Shown here: positions 24,201 to 35,266 of the stretch, piece after piece
How the letters are laid out: each line of letters starts with the position of its first letter
Numbering within the stretch: position 1 is the stretch's first letter
Assembly (NCBI GenBank): GCA_023055425.1
Contig: JALGPY010000004.1
Location: forward strand, 60,473,718 to 60,537,717
Direction: 5' to 3'
Length of the DNA: 64,000 bases
Origin: Linanthus parryae
Taxonomy: Eukaryota > Streptophyta > Magnoliopsida > Ericales > Polemoniaceae
Program-made: the position numbers and the translations under genes
Notes under the pieces: generated by a model
Databases searched by the model: none
Seen by the model: the letters and a program-made list of their open reading frames with translations, nothing else
Told to the model about the DNA's origin: nothing

Positions 24201-27200
24201 TGCTGTACGTAACTCTTGCTCTCTTCCTGGTTTCTCTTGTGATTTTTACCAGAAAAGAGATCTGGTCAGGCTTCCAAAATAGAGTATATCTCTAAAGACA
24301 CAGCTACACCTTCTGCCGAAATGGAGCACAATAGTAAAGAGGAAGAAGTGGTTGCGGACATAAGTCTTTTTGCAGCTCTAAGAGTGCCTCCTCCAAACGA
24401 AGGTCAGATATGACGTCTCTGATATGTTACATTGCATGCAAATTTGAATAGTCCTATAATCTCAGCTTCGTAGGTTCAAATTTGAGCGCAAAATTTATTT
24501 TATTAAATGACAACACTTAATGTATTAGGTTATAAGGAGGGGTTGATGAGTTCTGATGCCAATGAAGGTGCCCTGGTGAAGATTCTTCCTGAAGCTGAAG
24601 AATATTTCCCAATACCTGCACTACATCCTTCTTGGAAGTGAGTAACTTTCATTAGTACCAAATGTTCAAACCGTTTATCAAGATTGTGCATCTGGTGGAT
24701 TGACCCTCATTCTTCATGCTTTAATTTATGCATAGGCCATTCAAAATCGGGCAAATTTGTTACTTATTTTACTATTTTTCATTTGATTATTGCTTTTTCT
24801 AAATAAGGAATACAATTGTCAAGATGGACCATCTTTCAGGGAAGCTGGGAGGGATATTTTTTTTGGTAACAACTGGGAGGGATCTTTATAAAACACCTAA
24901 CATGATCAACATTTTTCCTGCTTCCCTATTCATTTACCCAGGCTGTTCACAAAATCCCCATGTTCGTTTATGGGATTACTCAAATCGTACCATTCTACCC
25001 GGATTCTCTCCGTTCTCCTTCTCTTTGACCAATTTGAACACGTATCTTTACGGGAACATGCTAGTCTTTGTCAAGTGGTACTCTTTAGTTGTTAATAGTC
25101 CATATATGTGTTCTGTCTCCTCAAATATATCAACTTATTTGTTGTTTAAAATTTATAGGAACTCAAGGTGGAGACACTGCACACTGTTAACTATAGGGTA
25201 CATTTGGGAGATACTGTGAGTCTTAATAAGTTCAAAAATCTTGGTTGGCGATCCTTTTTCTAATTGGAAAAGACCTGTGAGTCTTTTCCAATTTGTTAAT
25301 CACCTTTGACTTAGCATAGTTTGTAAGAATGGAATCCTGGATTAGGCCAAATTGTCATGTCCCTTTCTTTCACAAAGCTCTCGAAATCCCATTCACCGAG
25401 AAATTCAAATTTGAAATTGGGATATGCCGAGAAAGCGATGGTACAAATATTTAAGTTGCAGAAGGCGGACATAACTTTGTAAACAACCTATCACTGAAAT
25501 AAGACCCTAATATGCATGAAGCAAAATAACTTTTAAAATGTGTTGTTTTGGTTCCACGTCTACTCCCTACTTGTTCAACTTTTGTGAGAGTTTAAATACT
25601 AATATTGAACCCCAAAAGTGGTGAGATGCCTGATGGAGACATGGATCTGTCAGTTACACACCATAGAATGCGCTAATCTTTGTGTCCTCTTTAGTTTGGA
25701 TCTAGACGACATAACTATTTCGGCCTCTGAATCAAACGGTAGGAAGAGTTGATTTTATCTTTTGAAAGTACGGTTGTAATGCTGATTAGTGTTGATTTAA
25801 AGGTAACATCACTTCTGATATATTAGAGAATGTGTCAGCTTCTAAGTTTACATGCAATATTTGAGCATTTTGACATGTCCCCCTATTGTGCGAGGCTCCA
25901 GACCTTAGTCTTGTCATCATGTCCATGTTTCTTACCCTGTACCCACATTTAGAACTGCTAACCTGTGGTTGTGTGGTGATTCTCTCTCCTGCTTTAATTT
26001 GAGAATTATCATACATTTGTCTTATAAGTTGTCATAAGAAGTAATGTATTTTATCTTGTGTTTATTCCACTTTAAAGTATTACGTACCTCCTTTCTTAAA
26101 CAAGTGTTTTGCTGCTACACCGTTCCAGACAGAACCATGGTTATTCTTATCTGCATACCACAATATCAGTTCTCTCTCATATCTTAATTACCTATACCAA
26201 CATTCTGTACCCTATTCGAGGTGCCTACGCAATAGTTACATTTCATTTCTCTTCCACACTACTTCTTTCACTATGCATTGTCGTCTTTGATTGCTTTATT
26301 AAGGATTAGCAATGTAGTTGTGAACTGATTGGTGTATGCTTGTGAACCATGGTTATTTTTATTCCAACGTTTTGTGGTGGGAGATTGGGGTACCTGCTAC
26401 CCAAGACTCGGGGCCTGCTTAATGTACTTGGTGGCAAGTATCTTATCCACTAGAGATAGCATATTTTTTCTCCTATTTGGATCCACTGGTCATTTTTATT
26501 ATCCATTGTTGATTGCTAATATGTACTCATATACCATAATATAAGTTTGTGCAAGCGCCTTAGACTATAAGAAACTTTCAGCCACTAAATAAAATTAAGG
26601 AGTCTGTGCAGGACTAACTTTGCTATGTTCGTTCTTTTGTAGCGGAAGCTTCGAGATTCTTGATCCTGTTTGCTCTAAATTCAGTGGTGGATTACAAGCC
26701 CATCCTCCAGCTAAAGTTCTTAGAAAAGTCTACGAGTTCTCGATGAAGATGCCCCAAGTCCTTCAGTTTAGGATGTTCACCCGTAGCAGTATGTGGAATG
26801 ATGTATTTAAGGGTTATTGCCCTGATGCCCATGATATTGGGTTGTACTTCTTCAGCAATAACCACAAGTAAGTCTATATCTCTTGGGTTGTTGACATGTT
26901 TTACTATATATAGTAGTTCTGATCAGTAATTCTGAGACCAATCTGTTGTACTGCAGATCAGAGAATTACAGGTTTGTTCTGGATTTCGTAGAGAAGCTGG
27001 ACTTAGTATTGAGTTGTCAAATAGATGGGGTAGAACTCTTGGTGTTTCCATCCAGAGTTCTGACTGATGAATCTCAGAGTAAGCTCTCTCCTCTGCATAT
27101 ATTATTTTCTGTTCTTTTATGGGAGATGACAGAGAAACATCCAAGTGTATTGTTTTGGTCACCTCTCTGTATGTAGGAGGCTTTTGTATAGCAATCATAA

Positions 27201-28286
27201 CAGCTTTTGAACAATTGATGATTGTTTTCTGAACTTTAAATGGGCAAGCATTCTTCTCAAGTATTGGAAATGGAGTAGATTTTCACTTTATTTTCTCTAT
27301 GTGTGCGAAGTTAATGACACTATTTATGGAAGGGGTCTACTTAATCTTCTCAAATCGGATCTTTCTATGTTAGCCAATGTAGTAGTAATATGTATCTGAA
27401 AGAATGAAACCAGAAGGCCGGAGGGCAGTACTATACTGGAAAGACACGTCCGATTTTGTTGGAGGCTGTTAAAGTTGACAGTGATAGACACATAATGGTT
27501 CTATCGGGACACTAAAAGATGAAGTATTTTCAGTTTTCTTGATGCTGACAGATCCATTTTTGACTTTGTCAATTGTAAATCAGAGTGGTGTGGCCAATAC
27601 TTCCTGTGGGGAATCTTTCGTCGTGTAAGGAAATCGACAGTGAAGTGTACCGGTGGTGAGGAGGAGCGCACTGCTGGTGAGAAGCTGGCCATAATACTTA
27701 ATCCCTCAGAATTTACCAATGATGAGGAATTGGCCACTATACCTCATCCTTCAGAATTTGCCAAAGATGAGAAATTGGCCATTACTCCCCAGCCAGTGGA
27801 GTTAATAAATGTTGAAAAGACTATTGGGGATGAAGAAGATGGTTCAGTAGACATGGAAATTGACATGGAAGGTGGGAAACCTGTTGGAAAGGTGGATATA
27901 CGGGTCCCGCGAGAATCATTGAACTGGACAAATGGAACTGCCATTCCACAAAGGAACGACAAATCTACTATGCCACCTTCAAAGAAAATGAAGTTGAAGC
28001 TGTTGACCCCACCTCCTGGCTTTGAACATTGTGGGCCGAGAATCATGAGTAATCCGCCTATGGTGAAACCACTTCAAGTGGGCAAGGCATTCGTTCGCTC
28101 GCCAAAGACTTCAGAACAACTAGTAAGTATCCCATGAAATCTTGAGCTCGTCCTTTTATTCATTCTGAGATGCCTTTTCAATTTTTGTGTGTGTGTCTGT
28201 GTTATGAGTATCTAAGGTATTTCCTAAATTTGTGTGTACAGCCTTTGACGGTACTCCGCGCCCGTCGGACTGATGAGAGACAGTAA
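16188..28286 (+). CDS. AIPP2/PHD1-like PHD-finger protein with C-terminal SPOC-like domain
   Basis: The model has ten coding exons: 16188-16190 (ATG only), 21235-21320, 21522-21931, 23805-23957, 24253-24402, 24529-24637, 26643-26867, 26957-27078, 27584-28122, 28242-28286. The frame is continuous and gives 613 residues. Residues 5-52 form a PHD finger with CNIC, CSVC, HAYC and WICEAC, which binds two zincs. Residues about 300-435 form the SPOC-like domain of the Arabidopsis AIPP2 family (HPPAKVLRKVYEFSMKMP, FMF-type core, ending in a FLWGIFR box). Residues 165-270 and 440-600 are low-complexity linkers. Relatives act with a BAH-domain protein and a CTD phosphatase to repress transcription at H3K27me3 chromatin; that role is inferred by family. 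The tiny first exon (splitting exactly after ATG, 5-kb intron, donor GTAAAA) is the weakest part. Every other junction is GT-AG. The intron 4 region appears to have lost an exon that is kept in the duplicate at 48020. Confidence 0.75.
16255..16420. repeat. GATCCG/CGGATC-rich tract
   Basis: Clustered overlapping GGATCCGGATCGGATC-like words in both orientations occur within the first intron of the PHD gene, beginning about 65 bp after the proposed donor. The tract is much richer in CpG than the flanking intron. Its function is unknown. Confidence 0.75.
16771..16838. repeat. Perfect 18-bp inverted repeat with extended stem
   Basis: The arm ACGTCAACAAGTCTTATC at 16771-16788 is exactly inverted at 16821-16838. 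The 32-bp spacer continues pairing (GCTCAC against GTGAGG), so a stem of roughly 24-30 bp is possible. It is probably a MITE or LTR-terminal remnant. Confidence 0.8.
17892..18245. mobile_element. Non-autonomous hAT element (354 bp MITE)
   Basis: The left end is CAGTGGCGGAGCCGGGG and the right end, inverted, is CAGGGGCGGAGGCGCGGAGCC, a known style of plant hAT terminus. The element is bordered on both sides by the perfect 8-bp duplication CTTTTATA (17884-17891 and 18246-18253), diagnostic for hAT. It contains no frame. It holds a minus-strand tRNA-like sequence and a 32-base C homopolymer (18188-18219) preceded by GGGGGGGCACGTGCCCCC. It lies in intron 1 of the PHD gene. Confidence 0.9.
18001..18075 (-). 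other. tRNA-like sequence inside the hAT MITE (degenerate)
   Basis: On the minus strand it shows box A TAGCTCAGGTGGTAAAGC, a TAT anticodon-like loop (CTTATAA) and box B AGGTTCGATTCCT, in the spacing of a tRNA gene. The acceptor arms do not pair and the D and anticodon stems are imperfect. It is therefore a tRNA pseudogene or captured SINE head, not a functional tRNA. Confidence 0.6.
18246..21234. other. Intron 1 body of the PHD gene, no further gene seen
   Basis: Under the proposed model this is intron sequence. GGGAGACGTTTGAGAGACA-like words repeat at 19075-19165, and the phrase TGGCCAATTCTTGGT occurs twice (19191, 19312). Neither is assignable. No independent exon was recognised. Confidence 0.35.
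23861..23956 (+). repeat. In-frame 48-bp tandem duplication in PHD gene exon 4
   Basis: Two adjacent 48-bp units (23861-23908 and 23909-23956), differing near their starts (GCTACAAGAG versus GCTAAAAGAG), encode two copies of the 16-residue block RDFPAAQVIPPPVTA-like. The duplicate locus at 47831 has only one unit, so the expansion postdates the locus duplication, or one unit was lost there. Confidence 0.9.
25262..25293. repeat. Short perfect hairpin in PHD gene intron 6
   Basis: The arms AATTGGAAAAGAC (25262-25274) and GTCTTTTCCAATT (25281-25293) are separated by 6 bp. It lies in the roughly 1.9-kb part of intron 6 (about 24735-26610) that is absent from the duplicate locus. Confidence 0.7.
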
Positions 28287-28723
28287 GCAATGAAGACCTT
28301 GGCAGCAGGAATGTTAGCTGAAGTTGAAGCTGAAGTTGTGGAGTAAGAAGGGAGGAGTAGAATTGTTCTTAGTAGTGTCATTATTACCCTATGGATTCTG
28401 ATTGTGTTGTCATTGTGGGATGTTTCTGCAACATATAAACTCTTGAAGGATTTTACATTGATGATAATGTGGTTGAGTGAACTTTCTTTTATATTTTCTT
28501 GTCAAGAAGTACTACCTATGTCTGACAATGTTGTGGAACGATAGCGAATGCATGGCTCTCTACTAGTTCGTTTTTGCATTGCATATTAGTACTAGTTGCT
28601 GATAAACAGAGTTCGCTCAGGAGTTGGTGCGACATCTGTTGTAGGAACTTGAACCGTCGAGCTAGAGGACAGTTGGTTCCAGAACCATCAGCATCCAAAA
28701 TTGAAGGTTCGTGTCTAGGATTC
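28287..28723 (+). other. 3' UTR and downstream flank of the PHD gene
   Basis: Non-coding sequence from the stop codon to the Copia insertion point. Parts of it (about 28517-28540 and 28615-28720) recur at 49617-49660 and 49985-50060 beyond the decayed duplicate, which shows that the duplicated unit included this flank. Confidence 0.55.
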
Positions 28724-30062
28724 TGAAAGTGTGAGTATGCAGATGTTAATGCAGCTAAGATACTCTAGAAGGGGGGGGGGGGGGGTTGAATAAAGTATGC
28801 CAACTTTTTGTAAAACTTGCAAGTTAGATGAAAACTTGTGTAAACAATGAAGTTCAAGGCCTTGAAAGCTAGTTCAAGGCCTTGAAAGCTAGTTCAAGCC
28901 CTTAGAGAAGATGCAGACAGTATAAAGCAAGTGTGCCTTTTTCAAGGCCTTGAAAACAAGTTCAAACCCTTGAAAAACAGTCAGTTTTGTATGCTGCAAA
29001 TATTATGAAAAGCAATGAACTGTAAATGCAAGTGACAAGAGATTTATAGAGTTCAGGCCACTTGGACCTACGTCTCTACTGCAGGGATTAGATCCCTGCA
29101 GGATTTTCAACTCAATTCTTATTAATCAAAAGCTAATCCCTAGAACTCAAGCCCAGAGAGTTCCTTTACTCTGTTACAGCTTGTGGTTTTCCCTAACGTG
29201 TCTAGTACCTGCTCTAGCTAACTGATTAACTAAGAATTCTCTATTATTCACCTTGAACAATCCTTGAAAATAGATGTAGAGATAATACAGAAATGATCTA
29301 CCAATACAGTTCAAAACAGAAAGTACACTTAGAATAGAAAACTGCAATGAAGAATGCAGTGAACTTCTATGGAATGGATTGCGAGTTTGATGTTCTTCTT
29401 TGGTGCTTTGTCAATCCAGAAACTTGTCTCTTGCTTTTCCTCGTTGAGTCTCGTATTTTTTTTGCTTCAAAGTGAGCTCTATTTATAATGATTGAAGCTC
29501 TGCAAATCTTCCCAGATTTTCAGCAACAACTTCCTATTTTGTAGGTAACAACTTTGACTCTCTTTAACAGCTTTCTCCAACGGATAGTTGATCACAATCT
29601 TCAGACATATTGTTGTGATCTTGTCCATAGGCAATCAGAGAAGTTGTCATAAGTCTCTGATTGATCGCATGATCAAAATGTCCAACTATTTTCAAAACTG
29701 CACAAATTCAGTTTAGGAAACAATCGGGCAAATATTGGAAACAAAGTTTCCTGCAATATCAAAGTCAAACAGATGATATTCTATGATCAAAACATGTTAG
29801 AATAATTTGTCTTTCATCATCTAATAACAGTGAATCAAACATATGAGAGATAGAAAGGGAATCAACTTAGAGAGTTTGCAGAAAACTCCCTCTGAGAGTG
29901 TTCACATAGGTTAAGCAGTTTCAAGGCTTTGAATCCAGTTTTAAGGCCTTAAAAATAGCTAAACTATTTTCAAGCCTCTGGAACCGATTAAAGGCTTTGA
30001 AAGGTGATTCAAGGCCTTGAAATAGCTGAGCTATTCCAAGCCTTGCACATCCTGATCTTACA
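28724..30062 (-). repeat. Copia 3' LTR
   Basis: Left copy of the LTR pair (3' LTR in the element's own orientation). It contains a 15-base G run (28771-28785), four exact TTCAAGGCCTTGAA palindromes (28853, 28873, 28941, 30008) and the R-region text shared with the other LTRs. It has one extra palindrome unit compared with the right LTR, and scattered substitutions, so this insertion is older than the nested element. Confidence 0.88.
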
Positions 30063-30075
30063 ATCTCCCCCTTGG
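30063..30075 (-). other. Copia polypurine tract
   Basis: On the minus strand CCAAGGGGGAGAT immediately precedes the 3' LTR, the expected plus-strand primer for reverse transcription. Confidence 0.8.
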
Positions 30076-30471
30076 TGAAAGACAAAACCAAATTCTGTTT
30101 GATCCTTAGTCTCTGCAAAATAAACTGATTAGTTCACAATTTATAACACAGTAATTCCAAAAAGATCCAACTTATTCAAAATACCAACAGAAACTAAACA
30201 GCTCAGCAGAAAGTAAATAAAGCAGATAAACATAGAGATAAAAACTACTAAATCCTATAATTTTCTCCCCCTTTTTGACTTTCATCAAAAAGATAGAGGA
30301 TGTTGGATCAAATGTTTGGAAAATTTTGAAAACTTAGAGAAAAGCTTTGAAGAAGAGAGAATGGTGAAGAAAGGCTATGCAAGATTAAGGTTCTTTATCA
30401 TCATCTTGGTCCCCTGCTTCTTCCTCACTTTCTTCATTGTTGGCTTGAACTTCTTGTGAAACCACATCTAG

Positions 30472-31047
30472 TTACTCAATAAAGGAGCTGATCTTCTCAA
30501 TCACACTATTGAATAGAAAGGTGAGTCCTTCCAGGGCTTTCTTCCCATGCTTCAGCTTCTTCTTTACAGCTAACCTTTTCTGTTGAGAAGAGACCGTCTT
30601 GAGATTCTTCTTTCCTGCTTTTGAAGCTTCTAAAGACTGGGACGGATCCTTATCATGTTTCCCTTTGTTGGATATGGAGTACACTCCATAGGATCCTGAA
30701 GTAGTGTCTGAGTCTGAGTCTTGAATAAGGATTTCATTTCCTTTTCCTTTTCCCTCAGAAACAGTCTTTTTCTTGTCTCTCTTAAGGCTTCCAATATGAA
30801 TTCCCATCTGCTTCTCTTGTATAGATGTTGTAATTTGTTTCTTCTTTGCTGGATCCTGATATTTTCTCACCATCTTCTTGGGTGGTGAAGATTCTTCTTT
30901 TTCCTCAGTAGAGCTCTTTGAATCAGAGTCTTCACTGATTTCTTGAACTTCATCCACTACTGCCTTTCTTTTCTTCTCTGAGACAGGTTTCGGTCCTCCA
31001 GCTATCTTGATTCTTTCTAAGGCTCTCCTTGTGCTCATTAGGGTTTG
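30472..31047 (-). CDS. Extra ORF between pol and 3' LTR of the Copia element
   Basis: The open frame extends to 31128, but the ATG near 31037-31047 (MSTRRALERIKIAGGPKP) is the more natural start because the upstream residues are hydrophobic leader-like filler read from untranslated sequence. The roughly 188-residue product is highly charged, rich in Lys, Glu, Ser and Asp, with acidic serine clusters (QEISEDSDSKSS, IQDSDSDTTSG) and basic runs (EKKRKA, KKKLKHGKK), so it looks nuclear and disordered. Sirevirus-type elements often have an additional ORF here. This one lacks the plant transposon domain seen at 285-725 and may be its truncated N-terminal part. It is the only uninterrupted frame of the element; its function is unknown. 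Confidence 0.5.
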   Translation of the reverse strand, partial: QTLMSTRRALERIKIAGGPKPVSEKKRKAVVDEVQEISEDSDSKSSTEEKEESSPPKKMVRKYQDPAKKKQITTSIQEKQMGIHIGSLKRDKKKTVSEGKGKGNEILIQDSDSDTTSGSYGVYSISNKGKHDKDPSQSLEASKAGKKNLKTVSSQQKRLAVKKKLKHGKKALEGLTFLFNSVIEKISSFIE

Positions 31048-32005
31048 GGAGAAGAATAGAGAGAGATGGAATGATATGGAAAGAAGGATAAGAGAAGAAG
31101 ATATATAATGATAAAGTTTGAGTTTCAAAAGGAAACTAGTATCTCTCTGATCTCAAAAGATTTGCAATAGTCAGAGAGATTTCAAATCTTTTTTGCCGTT
31201 GGAAAATAAAATATTCTAATACTATTTTTGGCTAAAACAAATTTCTAAGAAGGGTAGGGACTATATTAGGTAAATATCTACAGAGATATCACCCAGCACA
31301 GAATGATCCAAGATTATTGACTATCATTGTAGCAGATTTATTTTTAAGACTTTGAAAAGGCTTTCAAGGTCTTGAAAAACTGTAACACTGCAACAGATAA
31401 AGATCAAGGCTTTGAAATGATTTTCAAGGCTTTGAAAATCAGTTCAAGACTTTGAAAACTCATACAACTCACCTTGCTTACCTGATGCTCCCCCTAAACC
31501 AATGCATCTTTATTTAGCATTCCCAATTTCAATCTTAGAACTGAGAACCTTTCATCTGCCAATGGTTTTAGTGAAGATATCTGCAATTTTCATGTTAGTA
31601 GCAACAAATTCAAGAACAATATCACCTTTCTCAGCATGATCTATGATGAAATGGTGTCTAACATCAATGTGCTTGGTTCTTAGTGTTGCACTGGATTCTT
31701 TGTAATTCAAAACACTTGTATTATCACACTTGATAGGTATGCTTCTGAAATCAAATCCAAGGTCTCTTAGCTGTTGAGAAATCCATAACACTTGTGAGAA
31801 ACATGCTCCTGCAGCTATATATTCAGCTTCAGCTGTTGATAGAGTAAATGAATTATGTTTCTTGGAATGCCAACTGATCAGGGATGATCCAATAAATTGG
31901 CAAGTTCCTGAAGTACTTTTCCTATCAACCTTGTAACCTGCAATGTCAGCATCTGAAAAACCATGCAAAGAGAAGTCAGAATTTCTTGGATACCAAAGCC
32001 CTAAG

Positions 32006-35000
32006 TGCAACAACCCCCTTATCCGGCTCGGGACAAGACCGGGAGGGCGATGCTTAATAGAAGCGGCGGAGATCAAAAGCAATACATTTCACAACACTTT
32101 ATTCGTATTATTAAACATCAAACTTAGAGTATTACACAAGAGGTGATACTATTACACAAAACTATTTCACAAAACTTATCTAACATTTATTAGATAGTCT
32201 ACTGGTGACGTCCATACTCTAGATGAGTCTCGCGCCCATTCTATCTTACATTTTAGCTCCTAGGCCTGCGGTGGGAAGAAAAACAAGAACCGCAGTTTCC
32301 AAAATCAGCTTGAAATGCTGAGTGAGATACACCTTAGCGTGTAAAACAAGGAAGATGAAATAGTTGATGATTCACGAGTTAAGTAAAACAGTAACAGAAT
32401 ACGAGTAAAACATTTTCAGAGTTTGCAGCAGAAATAAGCATTTATGAACGTTTCAGAAACAAATCCATTTATCGAAATTATGTTCCATCGCACATTTCCA
32501 AACACAGAAGCAAAGATGTTCAGTTATTATCTCTTCTCGCTGTACCAGGGTAGACCAGTGACCACGGCAGACATACTAGACCTTAAGTGTTGCAACACCC
32601 TCCTAAGAGCGTCAATCTTAGGAGTGTTATCTAGATGCTGGACCCTAGCCAGAAAGGCATAGAGTCGGGGCACGCGAAGTCCCGCATTTTAGGGATAAAA
32701 CCCAAGGGATCTAAACCCATAATGTAACTTCGGGGATCTAACCCGAATATATCTTTAGGGACTAAGCCCAGGGAATCATCACCCAATAACTGGTTCCGGT
32801 ACAAGCGAATATTTCCACTTTGCATTATGAACATATTATCTTTGTGTGACGATTTCAAAGAATCATTTTGAAATGTAGTCAATCTCAAATAAAGCACGTG
32901 AGGCACAAAACACATTTCGAGACAAGTATTAAAATCACATAATGACACGAATAAGGCTAAGGCTAGCTAGGCTAAGCATATAACTCACCTGAAGTCAACT
33001 CAGCAGTCGTACAACGGATGTTCGACGAAACCTACGTCCACGTATCCGTCTCCTACAATTTACAAATCTCTAGTCATAACGGTGTTATAAACGAAGGCAC
33101 TAACTCTATAAAATTGCTCGGTTATGTCGAATACTAGTAATTTCTCTCACGACTCCATTTCGTCTTTACGTCATATTCTTATAAAAAGAAGCATTTCGAA
33201 ATAACTTGATTGTTATTAAATCAACATTAATAAATACTTTTTCCAAAATAAACAATTATAATTACTAGCAATAAAAGTTATTTTAGCTAGAAAATAATAT
33301 TAAAATAGATATACTTATTAATAAATAATTAAATAAATAATTCAAACTTATTAGATAATAAAACTATAATGTTATCACAAAATAAATAATTATAAACCGT
33401 TTTATTGTTTAAACAGTATTCTTAAAAAGAGATTACTAAACAAATACTAGGGAATTACTATTTAAAGCGACATTTAGTATTTAAAATGATATATTTTTCA
33501 AGAAAAATAATGATTTAATCACATCATATTCTTACTACTAAGTTAATCTTCTTATTTTATATTAGTACAACATTCTTTTATTTTTAAGGAAATAGATTAT
33601 TTTTGCTATAATCATACTTTATTTCAAAATATCAATTTTTATTTAAATTAACTGAAACACGTGCTAATACAACATTAACTAAACTAAAACATAATTAATG
33701 AAAAATCCAACATATAGAAAATATAACTGCTGCCCCACAGTTTCTTCAAATGACACTAACAGCCCCAAAATTTTAGAAAACTACTTTCTTAAAATACACT
33801 TAGCTCCCCAAACATGCATATTCAAATCGATCGATCTAAACCCGGATTAAAGCATGCGAAACATGATTTTAACTATTGAAATCAACTCACGACGAGATTT
33901 AGAGCTTACCCAACCCAAGAAACGCGAGAAACGGTCGAAAATCGAGTCGGGTCAAGTCACCGAAATCGTCGCCGGAGAGGGAGCTCGACCGGAGCTATTT
34001 CAGTTGGTTCTGGCGTCGGCTGAAGGCTCCAATAGCTTGGTCGGACCCTATATAGGCTAGGGAGACCGAGGGAAGGAGATGGGCGGCGTTGGACTGAGTT
34101 GGCCGAAGAGTTGGCCGGAAAAAATGGTGGTTCGCCGGCTGTCAGTAGCTTCGGCTGCTTTGTTTCGGCTTCTATTCCTCTTTCTATGGTCGAAACAGAG
34201 CAGGGATTAGAGAGAGAGGGACAGTGGTGGAGATTGATGAGAAAACAGAGGAGAAAAAGAGGTGGTGGTGGCTTCGGGTCTTCTTCCCCGATTGGCGGCA
34301 GCGGCAGTGATGGTGGCGGCCTTTGGCCGCTGCTAGCTGTTGCTGCTGCTGTTTCTCTCTGTTTTCGAATCACACACACACCCACACAGAGAGACAGAGG
34401 TGAAGAAGTGAAACAGAGGAGCGTGTGGCTCTTTTGCCGTCGGGAGCAGCGGCGGCGGCAGTGGCTGGGTTTCTCCGGCTGCTGCTTGCTGCAGTTGCTT
34501 GGTCGCGGGAAAAAGAAACAGAGGAAGAAAGAGGGAGAGGCAGCGGGAGAGAAGGCAGTGAGTTAAGAGGTGTAGGTGTTGGTGGTCGCGGTTGTGATGG
34601 TGTGGTGAACGGTGGTGATGATGAGGTTGAGGATGGGGATGGAGATGATGGTGATTGTGGTGGTGACTGTGTTGTGAGGGAGAGGAGGAAGAGGTGATAT
34701 TTATAGAGAGGTGATGATGATGAGAACGGTGGAGCGGTGGCGGTGAAAGTGATGGTGGCGGTGATGTTGTCGTGGCAGTGAGGGAGAAGAAGAGAAGTTT
34801 GAGATGAAAAGGCAAGGAGGAAGAAAACAAAACTGGTGAAAAAAATCTTCACAATAGTTTAATTATTGTTGGAAATAATTGAGTGTGGTTCATGCACCGG
34901 TTGCTAGAGTAATTGGGTGTAGTACTCACTTCAAATATCGCGGTGGTTGCACACGCATTAGTAACCAAATAAAATATAATATTCGCGTTTCAAATTAACG

Positions 35001-35070
35001 TAACGTATTCTAACTTTTACTATGTTCTAAAAATATGATGAATTACCCAAATATTATTTTTCGCAACTAA

Positions 35071-35113
<43 letters not shown>

Positions 35114-35174
35114 GTATTTATATTTTGGTCTCTAAACTACTAAATAACCCCTAGTAATTAATCGGGGTATTACA
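32006..35174 (-). repeat. TR-GAG 3' LTR (3169 bp)
   Basis: In the element's own minus orientation this is the 3' LTR. It starts TGTAATACCCCG and ends GTTGCA. It contains a (TTA)n run of about 14 units at 35073-35113 and a GC-rich stretch at 33960-34800 that throws up long spurious frames on both strands (His/Ser/Pro-rich on minus). Those frames are shared letter for letter with the other LTR except at an indel near 34335, and they are not genes. Confidence 0.93.
35073..35113. repeat. (TTA)n microsatellite in TR-GAG 3' LTR
   Basis: About 14 TTA units. The equivalent tract in the other LTR (39890-39969) has about 27. Confidence 0.95.
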
Positions 35175-35188
35175 TCCTCCCCCCCTTA
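35175..35188 (-). other. TR-GAG polypurine tract
   Basis: The minus strand reads TAAGGGGGGGAGGA directly before the LTR. About 6 bp further inside is the near-perfect palindrome AAGCTTCG-TCCT-CGAAGCTT (35193-35212), also present beside the LTR of the 57467 element. Confidence 0.8.
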
Positions 35189-35266
35189 GACTAAGCTTCG
35201 TCCTCGAAGCTTGGACGGGTTCTAGAGTCCCAGTGGTTTCCAAAATGAGACGCACAGAGATTGAGG

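Noticed and set aside
24824..25219. 131-codon frame in intron 6 of the PHD gene
   Set aside because: No domain or exon signals; absent from the duplicate locus; AT-rich intron composition.
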